A DNA stretch of 64,000 bases from Paractinoplanes rishiriensis (GTDB lineage Bacteria; Actinomycetota; Actinomycetes; Mycobacteriales; Micromonosporaceae). A program made the position numbers and the translations under genes. The stretch is from assembly GCF_016862375.1 (NCBI RefSeq), contig NZ_BOMV01000078.1, positions 81,977 to 145,976 on the forward strand, written 5' to 3'. The stretch's first letter is position 1. Every line of letters begins with the position of its first letter. This document shows positions 27,001 to 33,810 of the stretch, piece after piece. The notes under the pieces are model-generated. The model made no database searches. It was not told the DNA's origin and worked only from the letters and a program-made list of their open reading frames with translations.

Positions 27001-28207
27001 CGTGGATCCGACCGCGACCGCCCCGCCCGGAGCGCTCCCGTTGGCGGGTTCGGTCAAGGACGACGGGCTGCCGACGGGTGCGCTCACGTCGGCCTGGTCG
27101 GTGGTCTCCACGCCGGAGGGTGCGACCGCGGTGATCGACAACCCGGCGAGCCCCAGCACCTCGGTGTTCGTCACGCACGGCGGCACGTACGTGCTCCGCC
27201 TCTCCGCGTCCGACGGCAGCCTGACCAACAGCTTCGACCTGACGGTCCAGGCACCCGACCCCGGCGAGGCCGGCGCCAACGTGGCCCCCTCGGCCACCGC
27301 GACGGCCGAGTACACGGCGGGCTGGAACAACGTGGCGGCGGTGAAGGACGGCAAGGCGTTCAACACCGGCGGATCCCAGGCCGAGCTGTGGGGCACCTGG
27401 TCCGGCACCCGGCCGGCCACCCGCTGGTTGCAGTACACCTGGCCGGAGGCCGTCCGGTTCACCGGCTCCGACATCACGTTCTGGCACGACGCCGAACGCG
27501 GCACCGGCGACGGCGTGGTCGTGCCGGCCTCGTGGAAGCTGCAGTACCTGGCCGCCGACGGCGAAACCTGGACGGACGTGACTGGGGCGAGCGGTTTCCC
27601 GGTCGAAGCCACCGGCAGCAACGCCACCACCTTCGACCCGGTACGCACAACGGCGTTGCGGGCCACCTTCAACGCCGACTCGAACGGCACCACCTATTCG
27701 GCCATCGGCGTCTCGGAGTGGCAGGTGCTGGCCGAAAAGCCGGCGTCGACCACACCGGTCCACCTACCGACCACCGCCGGCGTGGTGCCCGAGTTGCCGG
27801 CCACGGTCGAGCAGGTCTTCGCCGACGGTTCGCGCAGCCAGACCCCCGTCCGCTGGCCGGCCGTCGAGGCTGATCAACTCACCCAGCCCGGCAGCGAGGT
27901 GCGCATCAACGGCATCGCCGGCGGCACCATGGCCCCGCTGTCCATCTGGGTCCGGGTGACGAACGCCGTCCAGATCAACACCATCGACCCGGTCACCGCG
28001 ACCACCACGGTGGCCCGCGCGCCGCAGTTGCCCACCACGGTGACCGCCGTCTACAACGACGGCTCGAAGGACAGCCGCATAGCGGTGACCTGGGCAGCCA
28101 TCGATCCGGCGTCCTACGCCGCGCCCGGCACCTTCGAGGTGACCGGCACGGTTGCCGGAACCGACAAACTAGCGACCGCGACGGTAACGGTCCGGGAGGC
28201 CGGCTGA
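24071..28207 (+). CDS. Secreted (alpha/alpha)6-barrel glycosidase, MGH1/GH63-like, with discoidin-like and Ig-like domains
   Basis: 1378 residues. A signal peptide (1-25, ending ARA) precedes a beta-rich N-terminal domain and a long alpha-toroid barrel (about 290-700) with DADIPGNDYQFPTAMEG, YDWGAMTGNDADAVSF, and WNAWSHFQSGDNRYPDQNEFWADG, the acidic-rich segments typical of GH63/MGH1-type inverting enzymes. A discoidin-like domain (about 815-960), a PKD/Ig-like segment, a second F5/8C-like domain (about 1075-1210) and two Big_4-type Ig domains follow, suiting polysaccharide binding. The start codon overlaps the GH127 stop, so the two form one operon and probably act on the same glycan. The GH family number is not certain. 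Confidence 0.82.
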   Translation: MRRIVTAVAAGVLATAFLAVPARADQPIGLPVFAGSETPVPATGVAYRTGSMMDAIFRRDLRQGAGSDTDHDFWMDRMLVRTGTAGDAVAANSDGNRWMFSRGRAAFMKTHDPAVLGFGGDLAYIESIGRAGYAITALDGDGAAITLTEDTAARKQTPSYWRSTFTGAGLSVVQTKYITDANVAVTQLELQNTGDQAREVTLTAKSQYAATVEGAELTGTMIGFNRLTTLRPRFSGDGFTPASGELRSPRTIPAGAKVRTKLQLGLITDSLSAYQQVRRSGPAAAYTRHVTAYNRWWAENIPYIDLPEDNIDKSLYYRWWLMRFNFLDADIPGNDYQFPTAMEGVLGYNNAIVLTSGMFVDDLKYLRDPSYSYGTWVSAGEVAKSGKYTDNPGDPANWSNSYTQYLTEAAWRSYQLHGGPPAVAESLGRYGQHDVEGLLRDFDGNDNGLIEYDWGAMTGNDADAVSFHWRPGAAMDRTESAYLYSNARAAAAAYRTAGKTAQADAMDALAERVRKAVLDVLWDPESKLPLHRIAEGDQARVPWKEINNYYPYAVGLMPQDPEYREALRLWDDPAEYPIFPFFTANQKDKAAAAEAGEPGSNNFSVINSTVTFRFLSSVLRNYPSQYLSADYYKKLLYWNAWSHFQSGDNRYPDQNEFWADGSPDPQRIGYRSWIHHTILGATNFTVIEDVAGLRPRSDAKIELSPIDVGWDHFTVNNVRYRDRDLTITWDKPGDGKRPYGTDVPEGYSVFLDGRLAVTVDSLKPIVFDPRTGRSSLPAGGTVTAAFRSHLDAPVEVSYSARDRVTDIFAKAGKNLLSSRDHLRAEANASFAAANRPASAAVDGYTGNEPFWGTAGSTTPTDTLDLDLGTPRTFDEIRVHFYRSSSTGTVPGYAEPALYQLSYDDNGTWRPIPGQLRTPTVPRANLNESAFRPVRAQKIRLTVRHQPGFKTGVKEVVVQSTGDREQAPRNQKPSIDAYVDPTATAPPGALPLAGSVKDDGLPTGALTSAWSVVSTPEGATAVIDNPASPSTSVFVTHGGTYVLRLSASDGSLTNSFDLTVQAPDPGEAGANVAPSATATAEYTAGWNNVAAVKDGKAFNTGGSQAELWGTWSGTRPATRWLQYTWPEAVRFTGSDITFWHDAERGTGDGVVVPASWKLQYLAADGETWTDVTGASGFPVEATGSNATTFDPVRTTALRATFNADSNGTTYSAIGVSEWQVLAEKPASTTPVHLPTTAGVVPELPATVEQVFADGSRSQTPVRWPAVEADQLTQPGSEVRINGIAGGTMAPLSIWVRVTNAVQINTIDPVTATTTVARAPQLPTTVTAVYNDGSKDSRIAVTWAAIDPASYAAPGTFEVTGTVAGTDKLATATVTVREAG

Positions 28208-28480
28208 CGGCTCCCCCGAAACCAGCTGTTCCATCGCCCGCACATAGTCGCGCTGGCTGATCTCCCCCCGGATCCGTCCGGCAGCCAGCACCCCTTCCCA
28301 CCCAGCCGGGGCGGCGGCGCTACCGCCGCCGTCCCCGGCCTCGGCGCGCCAGGGCTGAGCCGCCACGGGCAGTTTGCCGCCCACCCGAGGCCACACAACC
28401 AGCGCGCTGATCATCATCACAACAAAGACGAACAAGAACAGAAAAACCATCCCCGCTACCTCCAGGCCCCCCATCCTCAT
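28169..28480 (-). CDS. Small SHOCT-domain membrane protein
   Basis: 103 residues: one strongly hydrophobic N-terminal membrane span (MVFLFLFVFVVMMISALVV), a flexible Gly/Ala linker, and a C-terminal SHOCT-like helix pair (LAAGRIRGEISQRDYVRAMEQL). SHOCT modules are short oligomerisation or tethering motifs often found on membrane proteins. Start at the ATG at 28480, preceded by AGGGAG. It is convergent with the glycosidase gene, and the 3' ends overlap by 39 nt. Confidence 0.75.
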   Translation of the reverse strand: MRMGGLEVAGMVFLFLFVFVVMMISALVVWPRVGGKLPVAAQPWRAEAGDGGGSAAAPAGWEGVLAAGRIRGEISQRDYVRAMEQLVSGEPSAGLPDRYRRGR

Positions 28481-28773
28481 CCCACTCCCTAGTTGATCGG
28501 AACCCGCCCGTCGCCTTGGCGTCACTCCCAAGAAGACCTTCGCCCTTCTATTACGCGCCAACGACGCTCTCCGATCAGTCCCACCCACCCAACGCCCCGC
28601 TCATTCCCTCAGCGGCAAATTTCCGCCGCCCGATCGCAGCAATCCAATCCCCTGCAAGTCAGACATAGGCGATATCTGCCAGCGCGGGGCGCGGAGCTGG
28701 CGCAGGCTGGGCGCGCAAAGCCGACCGCGCGAAGCCGGTAAGGCTGGCCAAGCCGGGGCCGCGGACGTTGGGC

Positions 28774-28827
28774 GCGGGAGGTCGAAGCACTAGATGAGGT
28801 GCGGGAGGTCGAAGCGCTAGGTGGGGT
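28774..28827. repeat. 27-nt tandem repeat, two copies
   Basis: Two adjacent 27-nt units starting GCGGGAGGTCGAAGC, differing at three positions. They lie in non-coding DNA. Confidence 0.8.
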
Positions 28828-29259
28828 GCGGAAGGCGGGCGCGCGCAGGGGCGCAATGGCAGCGCTGCCATCGTGTGCTCTCGCGAGCCGTTGCATCGCG
28901 GCGGACCTCCGATCCGTCGATCAGGCGACGGCGGCCGGGCGGCCCTGAAGACTTCGCGTTTGCCGCAGACAGGATCTCGACAAGATCGCGGGGTCACCCT
29001 GGCGGTATGAGGTTGATACGGCTTTTATGACGGCCGGGATCCGGCATGTGGGAGCGCCGGTCACCGATTGGGACGGCAGTTGACCGCGTCGCGCTATGCG
29101 GGAAAGCCGTCTCGGGATGCGGTCACAGAGCTGTTCTGGGAGTGACGGTCGCGCGAGGTCTGGGCCGCCTGCGGTCAGTGAGGTTCCGGCGTGGCGGGGC
29201 GACGCAGCGCGGGTTGAGCCGCCTGGTCCGCCCCCTGTGCAACTCCGCTGCGCATGATC

Positions 29260-29326
29260 ACACCCCCGACCACACACCCCCGACCACACACCCCCGACCG
29301 CCGTTCCCTGCCCGCCGTTCCCTGCC
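29260..29326. repeat. Two abutting 14-nt tandem repeats
   Basis: Three units of ACACACCCCCGACC-type sequence (period 14), followed directly by two units of CGCCGTTCCCTGCC (period 14, 29299-29326). Confidence 0.8.
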
Positions 29327-29407
29327 CGAAATTTCACCATATTGGGGACTCGTCGAAGTGGTGCGGAGCTGGGCTGGGGCCGCGTGGTCCGAGCTGCGAA
29401 CCCGCCG

Positions 29408-29493
29408 CACGGAGGCTCAGCGGGACACGGAGGCTCAGCGGGACACGGAGGCTCAGCGGGACACGGAGGCTCAGCGGGGCACGGAGGCTCGGG
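29408..29493. repeat. 18-nt tandem repeat, about 4.8 copies, entering a gene 3' end
   Basis: Units of CACGGAGGCTCAGCGGGA at 29408, 29426, 29444, 29462 and a partial one at 29480. Four are nearly identical. The array crosses the stop codon of the D-Ala-D-Ala dipeptidase gene (29471), so its last residues (ARASVPR) derive from the repeat. As 18 is divisible by 3, length change does not shift frame. Confidence 0.9.
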
Positions 29494-30250
29494 CTACCGG
29501 GAAGTTGAAGTAGGTGTCGGGGTAGGGCTCGTTCTTCAGCGTGTAATGCCACCACTCCGCTGAATAATTGGTGAAGCCGGCTGCGGTCATCACGCGGCGT
29601 AGCAGCAAGCGGTTGGCTCGCGGGATACCCGTCACGCGTGGGTGGAGGGTGGCGGCCATCGGGTCGAAGCAGTCGTAGCCCGTGCCCATATCAACGGAGT
29701 TGTCGGGGAAACGACGGGCCGCCGCCGCGTAACACGGGACCAGCGGCTGGCCGGCCACGTAGCGCGACGCCGGGGCGGCGGGCAGCTTTACCAGGGTCAG
29801 GTCCACCGTGCTGCCCCGGCTGTGGCCGGAGCGGTGGGCCAGGTAACCGTCGCTGAACAACCGGGACTTCGACACGCGAGGGTAGAACTCGGCCTTCATC
29901 CGGGTGTCGGCCGCATTCGACGCCCATGCGGCGAAGTCCTGGACGGCCCGTCGCGGACGGTAGCAGTCGTACACCTTCAGCGTGTAACCCCGCGGGCGCA
30001 CGTACGCCTGCACCTTGCGCAGCGCAACGCCCGCCTGGCGGCTCAGCAGGCACCTCGGCTCGGCGTAGCCGCGGATCGGGCGGCCTACGAAGTTGTGGGA
30101 CTGCGCGTACCGGATGTCGTGCAGGATGGTCCGATCCACCGCAGCCATGTCAACAAAAGACTTGTCGACGAAGGACGGCGCCGCCTGGGCGGGCGCGGGC
30201 ACCGCGAGCAGGGTCACGGCCAGTGCCAGAGCGCGAAGATCAAAAGCCAC
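29471..30250 (-). CDS. Secreted D-Ala-D-Ala dipeptidase (VanX-type, M15D)
   Basis: A 259-residue zinc peptidase with a signal peptide (1-23, AQAA). The Zn-binding motif SGHSRGSTVDLTL supplies His and Asp; the late motif SAEWWHYTL supplies the catalytic Glu and third ligand His; YDCYRPRRAV provides the conserved Arg of VanX-type enzymes. These hydrolyse D-Ala-D-Ala, in vancomycin resistance or in cell-wall turnover. No vanHA or vanRS genes are nearby and the protein is exported, so peptidoglycan recycling is likelier than resistance. It is divergent from an ECF sigma gene, 81 nt apart. Confidence 0.9.
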   Translation of the reverse strand: MAFDLRALALAVTLLAVPAPAQAAPSFVDKSFVDMAAVDRTILHDIRYAQSHNFVGRPIRGYAEPRCLLSRQAGVALRKVQAYVRPRGYTLKVYDCYRPRRAVQDFAAWASNAADTRMKAEFYPRVSKSRLFSDGYLAHRSGHSRGSTVDLTLVKLPAAPASRYVAGQPLVPCYAAAARRFPDNSVDMGTGYDCFDPMAATLHPRVTGIPRANRLLLRRVMTAAGFTNYSAEWWHYTLKNEPYPDTYFNFPVARASVPR

Positions 30251-30331
30251 AATCAGACCATAACGGTACGCAGGGAAGGCGGCGTGAACCTGCGCGGCGT
30301 GTGCGCCGACTGAGTAGGCGAAGGAGGGCAG

Positions 30332-30847
30332 ATGAACGACGAACTACTGGTGGTCCGGTGTCAGTTGGGCGAGCGCGACGCCTTCGCCGAACTGGTCCGG
30401 GCCTGGCACCCGGCGGTCGAGCGGTATGTCTCGCGGATGCTGACCGGCGCTGAGGACGACGTGGTGCAGGAGATCTGGCTGGCCGTCTTTCAGAACCTTC
30501 CCCGGCTGCGCCGGCCCGACCGGTTCGCGCCCTGGTTGTTCACCATCGCGCGCCGCGCCGTCGCCAACCGGCTGCGGGACGCGTACCGGCGCCCGGAAGC
30601 GATCGAGGACGACGTGGCCGGCACCGACGACACGGACGCCGTGGTCGACCGCGAGATGCTCGGCGGCGCGCTCGCCGCCCTGCCGGAACGCGAGCGCGAG
30701 GTGCTGCTGCTGTTCTACCTGGAAGACCTGCCGCTGGACGCGTGCGCGCAGATCTGCGCCGTCCCGGTCGGCACGATCAAGTCCCGGCTCAACCGGGGCC
30801 GCAGGCTGTTGCGCCAGGAACTGGCGCGGAAGGGATACCAGGCATGA
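30332..30847 (+). CDS. ECF sigma factor (sigma-70 family)
   Basis: A 171-residue two-domain sigma factor. Region 2 (about 12-80) shows FAELVRAWHPAVERYVSRML, DVVQEIWLAVFQNLPRL and FAPWLFTIARRAVANRLRD; region 4 (about 115-168) shows LPEREREVLLLFYLEDLPLDACAQI and VGTIKSRLNRGRRLLRQEL. It is preceded by AAGGAGGG. Its stop overlaps the start of the downstream membrane-protein gene (ATGA), the usual sigma/anti-sigma layout. The divergent cell-wall dipeptidase gene suggests an envelope role. Confidence 0.92.
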   Translation: MNDELLVVRCQLGERDAFAELVRAWHPAVERYVSRMLTGAEDDVVQEIWLAVFQNLPRLRRPDRFAPWLFTIARRAVANRLRDAYRRPEAIEDDVAGTDDTDAVVDREMLGGALAALPEREREVLLLFYLEDLPLDACAQICAVPVGTIKSRLNRGRRLLRQELARKGYQA

Positions 30848-31284
30848 CCCCGGACGAGGTGCTGGCCCGGCTCGACGGCACGCTGTCGCTGCGCCGGCGG
30901 ATCGGGTACCTGACGCTGGCGCTGGCCGGGCTGACCGGCAGCGGACTGATCGGGCTGCTCTGGCTGACCGAGCCGGCGCTGCCCGCGCGCACGCGCGCAG
31001 CGTTCGCCCTGATGGTTTTGATCGGTCTTGCCTGGACGTTTTTCGGCGGCTGGGCGCTGACCCGGCGGACCCCGCTGTACGCCCGGGACCGGGTCGTCGC
31101 CGCCGGCATCGGGCTGGGCGCCTGGCTGATCTTCGCGGCCGGCGCGCTGGCGATCAGCACCGCGCCCGCCCTGCTCGCCCTGGTCGGCACCCTCGGCGTG
31201 GTGGCCGTCGTCAACCTGGGCGCCGCCCGGTCCGCCCGACGCCGACTGATCAGGAATCGAGAAGCCCTGGAACGCCGCCCCTAA
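30844..31284 (+). CDS. Small membrane protein coupled to ECF sigma factor
   Basis: 146 residues: a short cytoplasmic N-terminus (MTPDEVLARLDGTLSLRRRI) followed by four membrane spans and a basic cytoplasmic tail. Translational coupling (ATGA) to the ECF gene makes it the candidate sensor or anti-sigma partner, although no zinc anti-sigma motif is present. No family is recognised. Confidence 0.75.
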   Translation: MTPDEVLARLDGTLSLRRRIGYLTLALAGLTGSGLIGLLWLTEPALPARTRAAFALMVLIGLAWTFFGGWALTRRTPLYARDRVVAAGIGLGAWLIFAAGALAISTAPALLALVGTLGVVAVVNLGAARSARRRLIRNREALERRP

Positions 31285-31297
31285 CTAGCTTGATGGC

Positions 31298-31504
31298 ATG
31301 AACGCAAACAAGTGGATCCGGCAAATTCACCGCTGGCTCGCCATCGCCTTTACCGTCACGGTCATCGTCACTTTTGTGGCGCTCGCCCAGGAGGACCCGA
31401 TCGAATGGGTTTCCTACGTGCCGCTGCTGCCGCTCTTTCTCTTGCTTTTCACCGGGCTCTACCTCTTTGCCCTGCCCTGGACGGCCAAACTGCGCAAGCG
31501 TTAG
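31298..31504 (+). CDS. Small two-TM membrane protein, 68 aa
   Basis: Starts MNANKWIRQIHRWLA, then two membrane spans separated by a short acidic loop (AQEDPIEWVSYV) and a basic tail (TAKLRKR). The amphipathic start KWIRQIHRWL resembles the heme-protein/PepSY-like membrane family start. It lies 13 nt after the preceding gene, so probably in the same operon. Function unknown. Confidence 0.7.
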   Translation: MNANKWIRQIHRWLAIAFTVTVIVTFVALAQEDPIEWVSYVPLLPLFLLLFTGLYLFALPWTAKLRKR

Positions 31505-31663
31505 ACCGGCGTCCCGCGCAGCCTGCTTTACAGTCGGCGAAACCCTGTGTCACGATACGGCTCGGCTTCCATTCTCGCAGCTCACGGCGCTCCCCCGCCC
31601 ACTTTGGAAGCATTCAAGTTAGTGACGACCGTCTATGCCGTCGGCATTATCGGAGGGCGCGCG

Positions 31664-33751
31664 GTGACACAGAGCCAGGTCACGCCGGACGCTGCCCGAC
31701 TGGTGCGGGCCGCGCAGGCCGGGCGGCCGGGCGCACTCGACGAACTGGTCGCCGAGCATCTGCCGCTGGTCTACAACGTGGTCGGCCGCGCGCTGGCCGG
31801 GCACCCGGACGCCGACGACGTGGTGCAGGAGACCATGATCCGGGCCATCCGCGGGCTGCCGGCACTGCGCGAACCGGAGCGCTTCCGGTCCTGGCTGATC
31901 TCCATCGCGTACCGGCAGATCGCGGTCTACCTGCGGTCCCGCCGGGTGGCCAGCCGGCGCCGGGTGAGCGACCCGGTCGAGCTGCCGGACCCGCGTGCCG
32001 ACTTCGCCGAGAGCGCCACGGCCGGGCTGGTGGTCTCCGACCAGCGGCGGGAGCTGGTCGCGGCGGCACGCTGGCTGGACGACTCGGACCGGCGGCTGCT
32101 CGGGCTCTGGTGGCAGGAGGCGAGCGGCGAGCTGACCCGGTCCGAGCTGGCCGCCGCCATCCGGGTCGACTCGATGCACGCCGCGGTCCGGGTGCGGCGG
32201 ATGAAGGCCCAGCTGGACATCGCCCGCGGCATCGTCCGGGCGTTGCGGGCCCGGCCGCGCTGCCCCGATCTGACCCGGCAACTGCGGCGCTGGAACGGGG
32301 TGGCCGATCCGCTGTGGCGCAAGCGGCTGGCCCGGCACGTACGCTCCTGCGAAATCTGCACCGCCACCCGCGCCGGCCTGGTGGCGCCCGAGGAACTGCT
32401 GTTCGGCATGGCCGCGCTGCCGGTGCCGATCGCGCTGGCGGCCGGGATCAAGGCGGCCGCACCGGTCAAGGCCGGCCTGTTCGGGCTGATGAACAACAAG
32501 ACCGTCACGGTCGCGGCGGCCACCACGGCCGCGGTCGGCGGCGGTTTCGTGTACGCGGTCAGCCACGAGAGCCTGCCGCCGGGTTCGGACACGGTGGTCG
32601 TGGCGCCGACCGTGGTCCGGACCGCGGCGCCGGGCACGGCCGGCCGGGCACCGGGTGCCACCGCGAACACGCCGACCAGCCGGCCGGTGCTCGGGCTGGG
32701 TGTGCGGAGTGCCGACATCTATGTGGCGCCGACCGGGTCGGACGACGGCGACGGGAGCGCCGGCAAGCCGTACGCGACCATCGCCAAGGCGGCGTCCGTG
32801 GTGCGGCCCGGGCAGACGATCGCGTTGCGCGGCGGCACCTACCGGCCCGCGGCGGCCACCGAGATCACCACCAGCGGCACCGCCGAGCAGCGGATCGTGC
32901 TGAGCAACTACCGCGGCGAGCAGCCGGTCATCGACGCGTCCGCGCTCCCCGACGGCTCCGCCGCCGTCACCCAGCGCACCGCGTACTGGACCGTGCAGGG
33001 GCTCGAGATGACCGGCGCGCCGAATCATGCGTACGTCTGCCGTGGTTGTCAGAACACGATCTTCCGCAACCTGGCGATGCACGGCAACGGCCGCTCCGGT
33101 CTGCTGCTGCGCGATCCGGGCACCACCGGCAACCAGGTGCTGGACAGCGACTTCTACGACAACCGGGATCCGGGCGGCAGTGCTCGGGTGGGCGTCGGCC
33201 TGGGCATCCAGTTCGGCTCGGGGACCGGCAATCTGGTACGCGGCAATCGCGCGTACGGCAATGGCTCGGTGGGTTTTGAATTTGGTGAATTCGGCTCTCC
33301 GGTGACCGTGGAGAACAACTGGGCCTGGGGCAACAACGACGGTTTCGTGACGGCGGCCGGACTTTCCGAGGTGGCTGCCCCGCACGTGCTGCGCAACAAC
33401 GCGGCCTGGGACAACCGGCGAACCGGCTTCTCCGACGACCAGGGCGCCGAGGCCGCCACCCAGATGATCAACAACACCGCCTACCGCAACGGCGAGGACG
33501 GCTTCGGCGTCGGCGACATGCCCGGCGTGCTGCGCGACAACGTGTCGGTCGACAACGTGGACTACGACGTGCAGGCCTCGGACGGCGCTCAGCAGAGCGG
33601 CAACAGCTGGCAGCGGGGCGGGTGGAGTGCCGCCTCGTTCCGCTCCACCGACCCGGCGTCCGCGATCGGCCCGCGCCGGCCGGACGGCTCGCTGCCCCGC
33701 ACCGACTTCCTGCGCACCACGAATGGCGTCGGCGCGGTGCTCAGCGATTAG
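31664..33751 (+). CDS. ECF sigma factor fused to zinc-finger-like stretch, one TM segment and extracellular right-handed beta-helix
   Basis: 695 residues; GTG start 7 nt after GGAGG. Sigma region 2 (about 15-90: ADDVVQETMIRAIRGLPAL, FRSWLISIAYRQIAVYLRS) and a region-4-like part (about 125-190) are followed by a Cys/His stretch (HVRSCEIC) like zinc anti-sigma domains. One membrane span lies around 279-302 and a Pro/Thr/Ala linker to about 345. A parallel beta-helix related to PL9 pectate lyases (YVAPTGSDDGDGSAGKPYATIAKA) then runs to the C-terminus. The topology puts the sigma domains inside and the helix outside. PL9 Ca-binding Asp and catalytic Lys positions are replaced, so the helix probably senses or binds polysaccharide. 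It converges on the PL9 gene. Confidence 0.9.
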   Translation: MTQSQVTPDAARLVRAAQAGRPGALDELVAEHLPLVYNVVGRALAGHPDADDVVQETMIRAIRGLPALREPERFRSWLISIAYRQIAVYLRSRRVASRRRVSDPVELPDPRADFAESATAGLVVSDQRRELVAAARWLDDSDRRLLGLWWQEASGELTRSELAAAIRVDSMHAAVRVRRMKAQLDIARGIVRALRARPRCPDLTRQLRRWNGVADPLWRKRLARHVRSCEICTATRAGLVAPEELLFGMAALPVPIALAAGIKAAAPVKAGLFGLMNNKTVTVAAATTAAVGGGFVYAVSHESLPPGSDTVVVAPTVVRTAAPGTAGRAPGATANTPTSRPVLGLGVRSADIYVAPTGSDDGDGSAGKPYATIAKAASVVRPGQTIALRGGTYRPAAATEITTSGTAEQRIVLSNYRGEQPVIDASALPDGSAAVTQRTAYWTVQGLEMTGAPNHAYVCRGCQNTIFRNLAMHGNGRSGLLLRDPGTTGNQVLDSDFYDNRDPGGSARVGVGLGIQFGSGTGNLVRGNRAYGNGSVGFEFGEFGSPVTVENNWAWGNNDGFVTAAGLSEVAAPHVLRNNAAWDNRRTGFSDDQGAEAATQMINNTAYRNGEDGFGVGDMPGVLRDNVSVDNVDYDVQASDGAQQSGNSWQRGGWSAASFRSTDPASAIGPRRPDGSLPRTDFLRTTNGVGAVLSD

Positions 33752-33788
33752 GGTTGCCGGCCGGGTGTGTGGGGCCCGGCCGGCAACC
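33752..33788. terminator. Bidirectional terminator hairpin
   Basis: Perfect 14-bp stem (arms GGTTGCCGGCCGGG and its complement) with a 9-nt loop, starting just after the sigma-fusion stop and 23 nt beyond the convergent PL9 stop. No U-tract, as usual in high-GC actinobacteria. Confidence 0.8.
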
Positions 33789-33810
33789 TTGAGGGCCGGC
33801 AACCTTGCGG

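Larger units (their letters stand above)
28481..29470. other. Repeat-rich intergenic region without supported gene
   Basis: About 990 nt with no reading frame that looks like a protein. Overlapping frames on both strands give low-complexity Arg/Pro/Ala translations. The region carries at least three tandem repeats (28774-28827, 29260-29326, 29408-29493) and one copy of a dispersed TCGACAAGATCGCG motif (28977-28990) also found, inverted, near 58352. It may be a decayed locus or a hot spot of replication slippage. Confidence 0.6.

Noticed and set aside
29046..29513. Possible 155-residue protein ending in TEAQRD repeats
   Set aside because: The repeat is a DNA tandem array crossing another gene's stop; no ribosome site and no domain in the rest.
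29471..30250. Vancomycin-resistance cluster
   Set aside because: VanX-type enzyme alone, with a signal peptide and no vanH, vanA, vanR or vanS nearby.
31664..33751. Idea that the sigma/beta-helix fusion is an assembly or frameshift artefact
   Set aside because: The frame is continuous, with a TM span and linker between the parts, and its topology is sensible.
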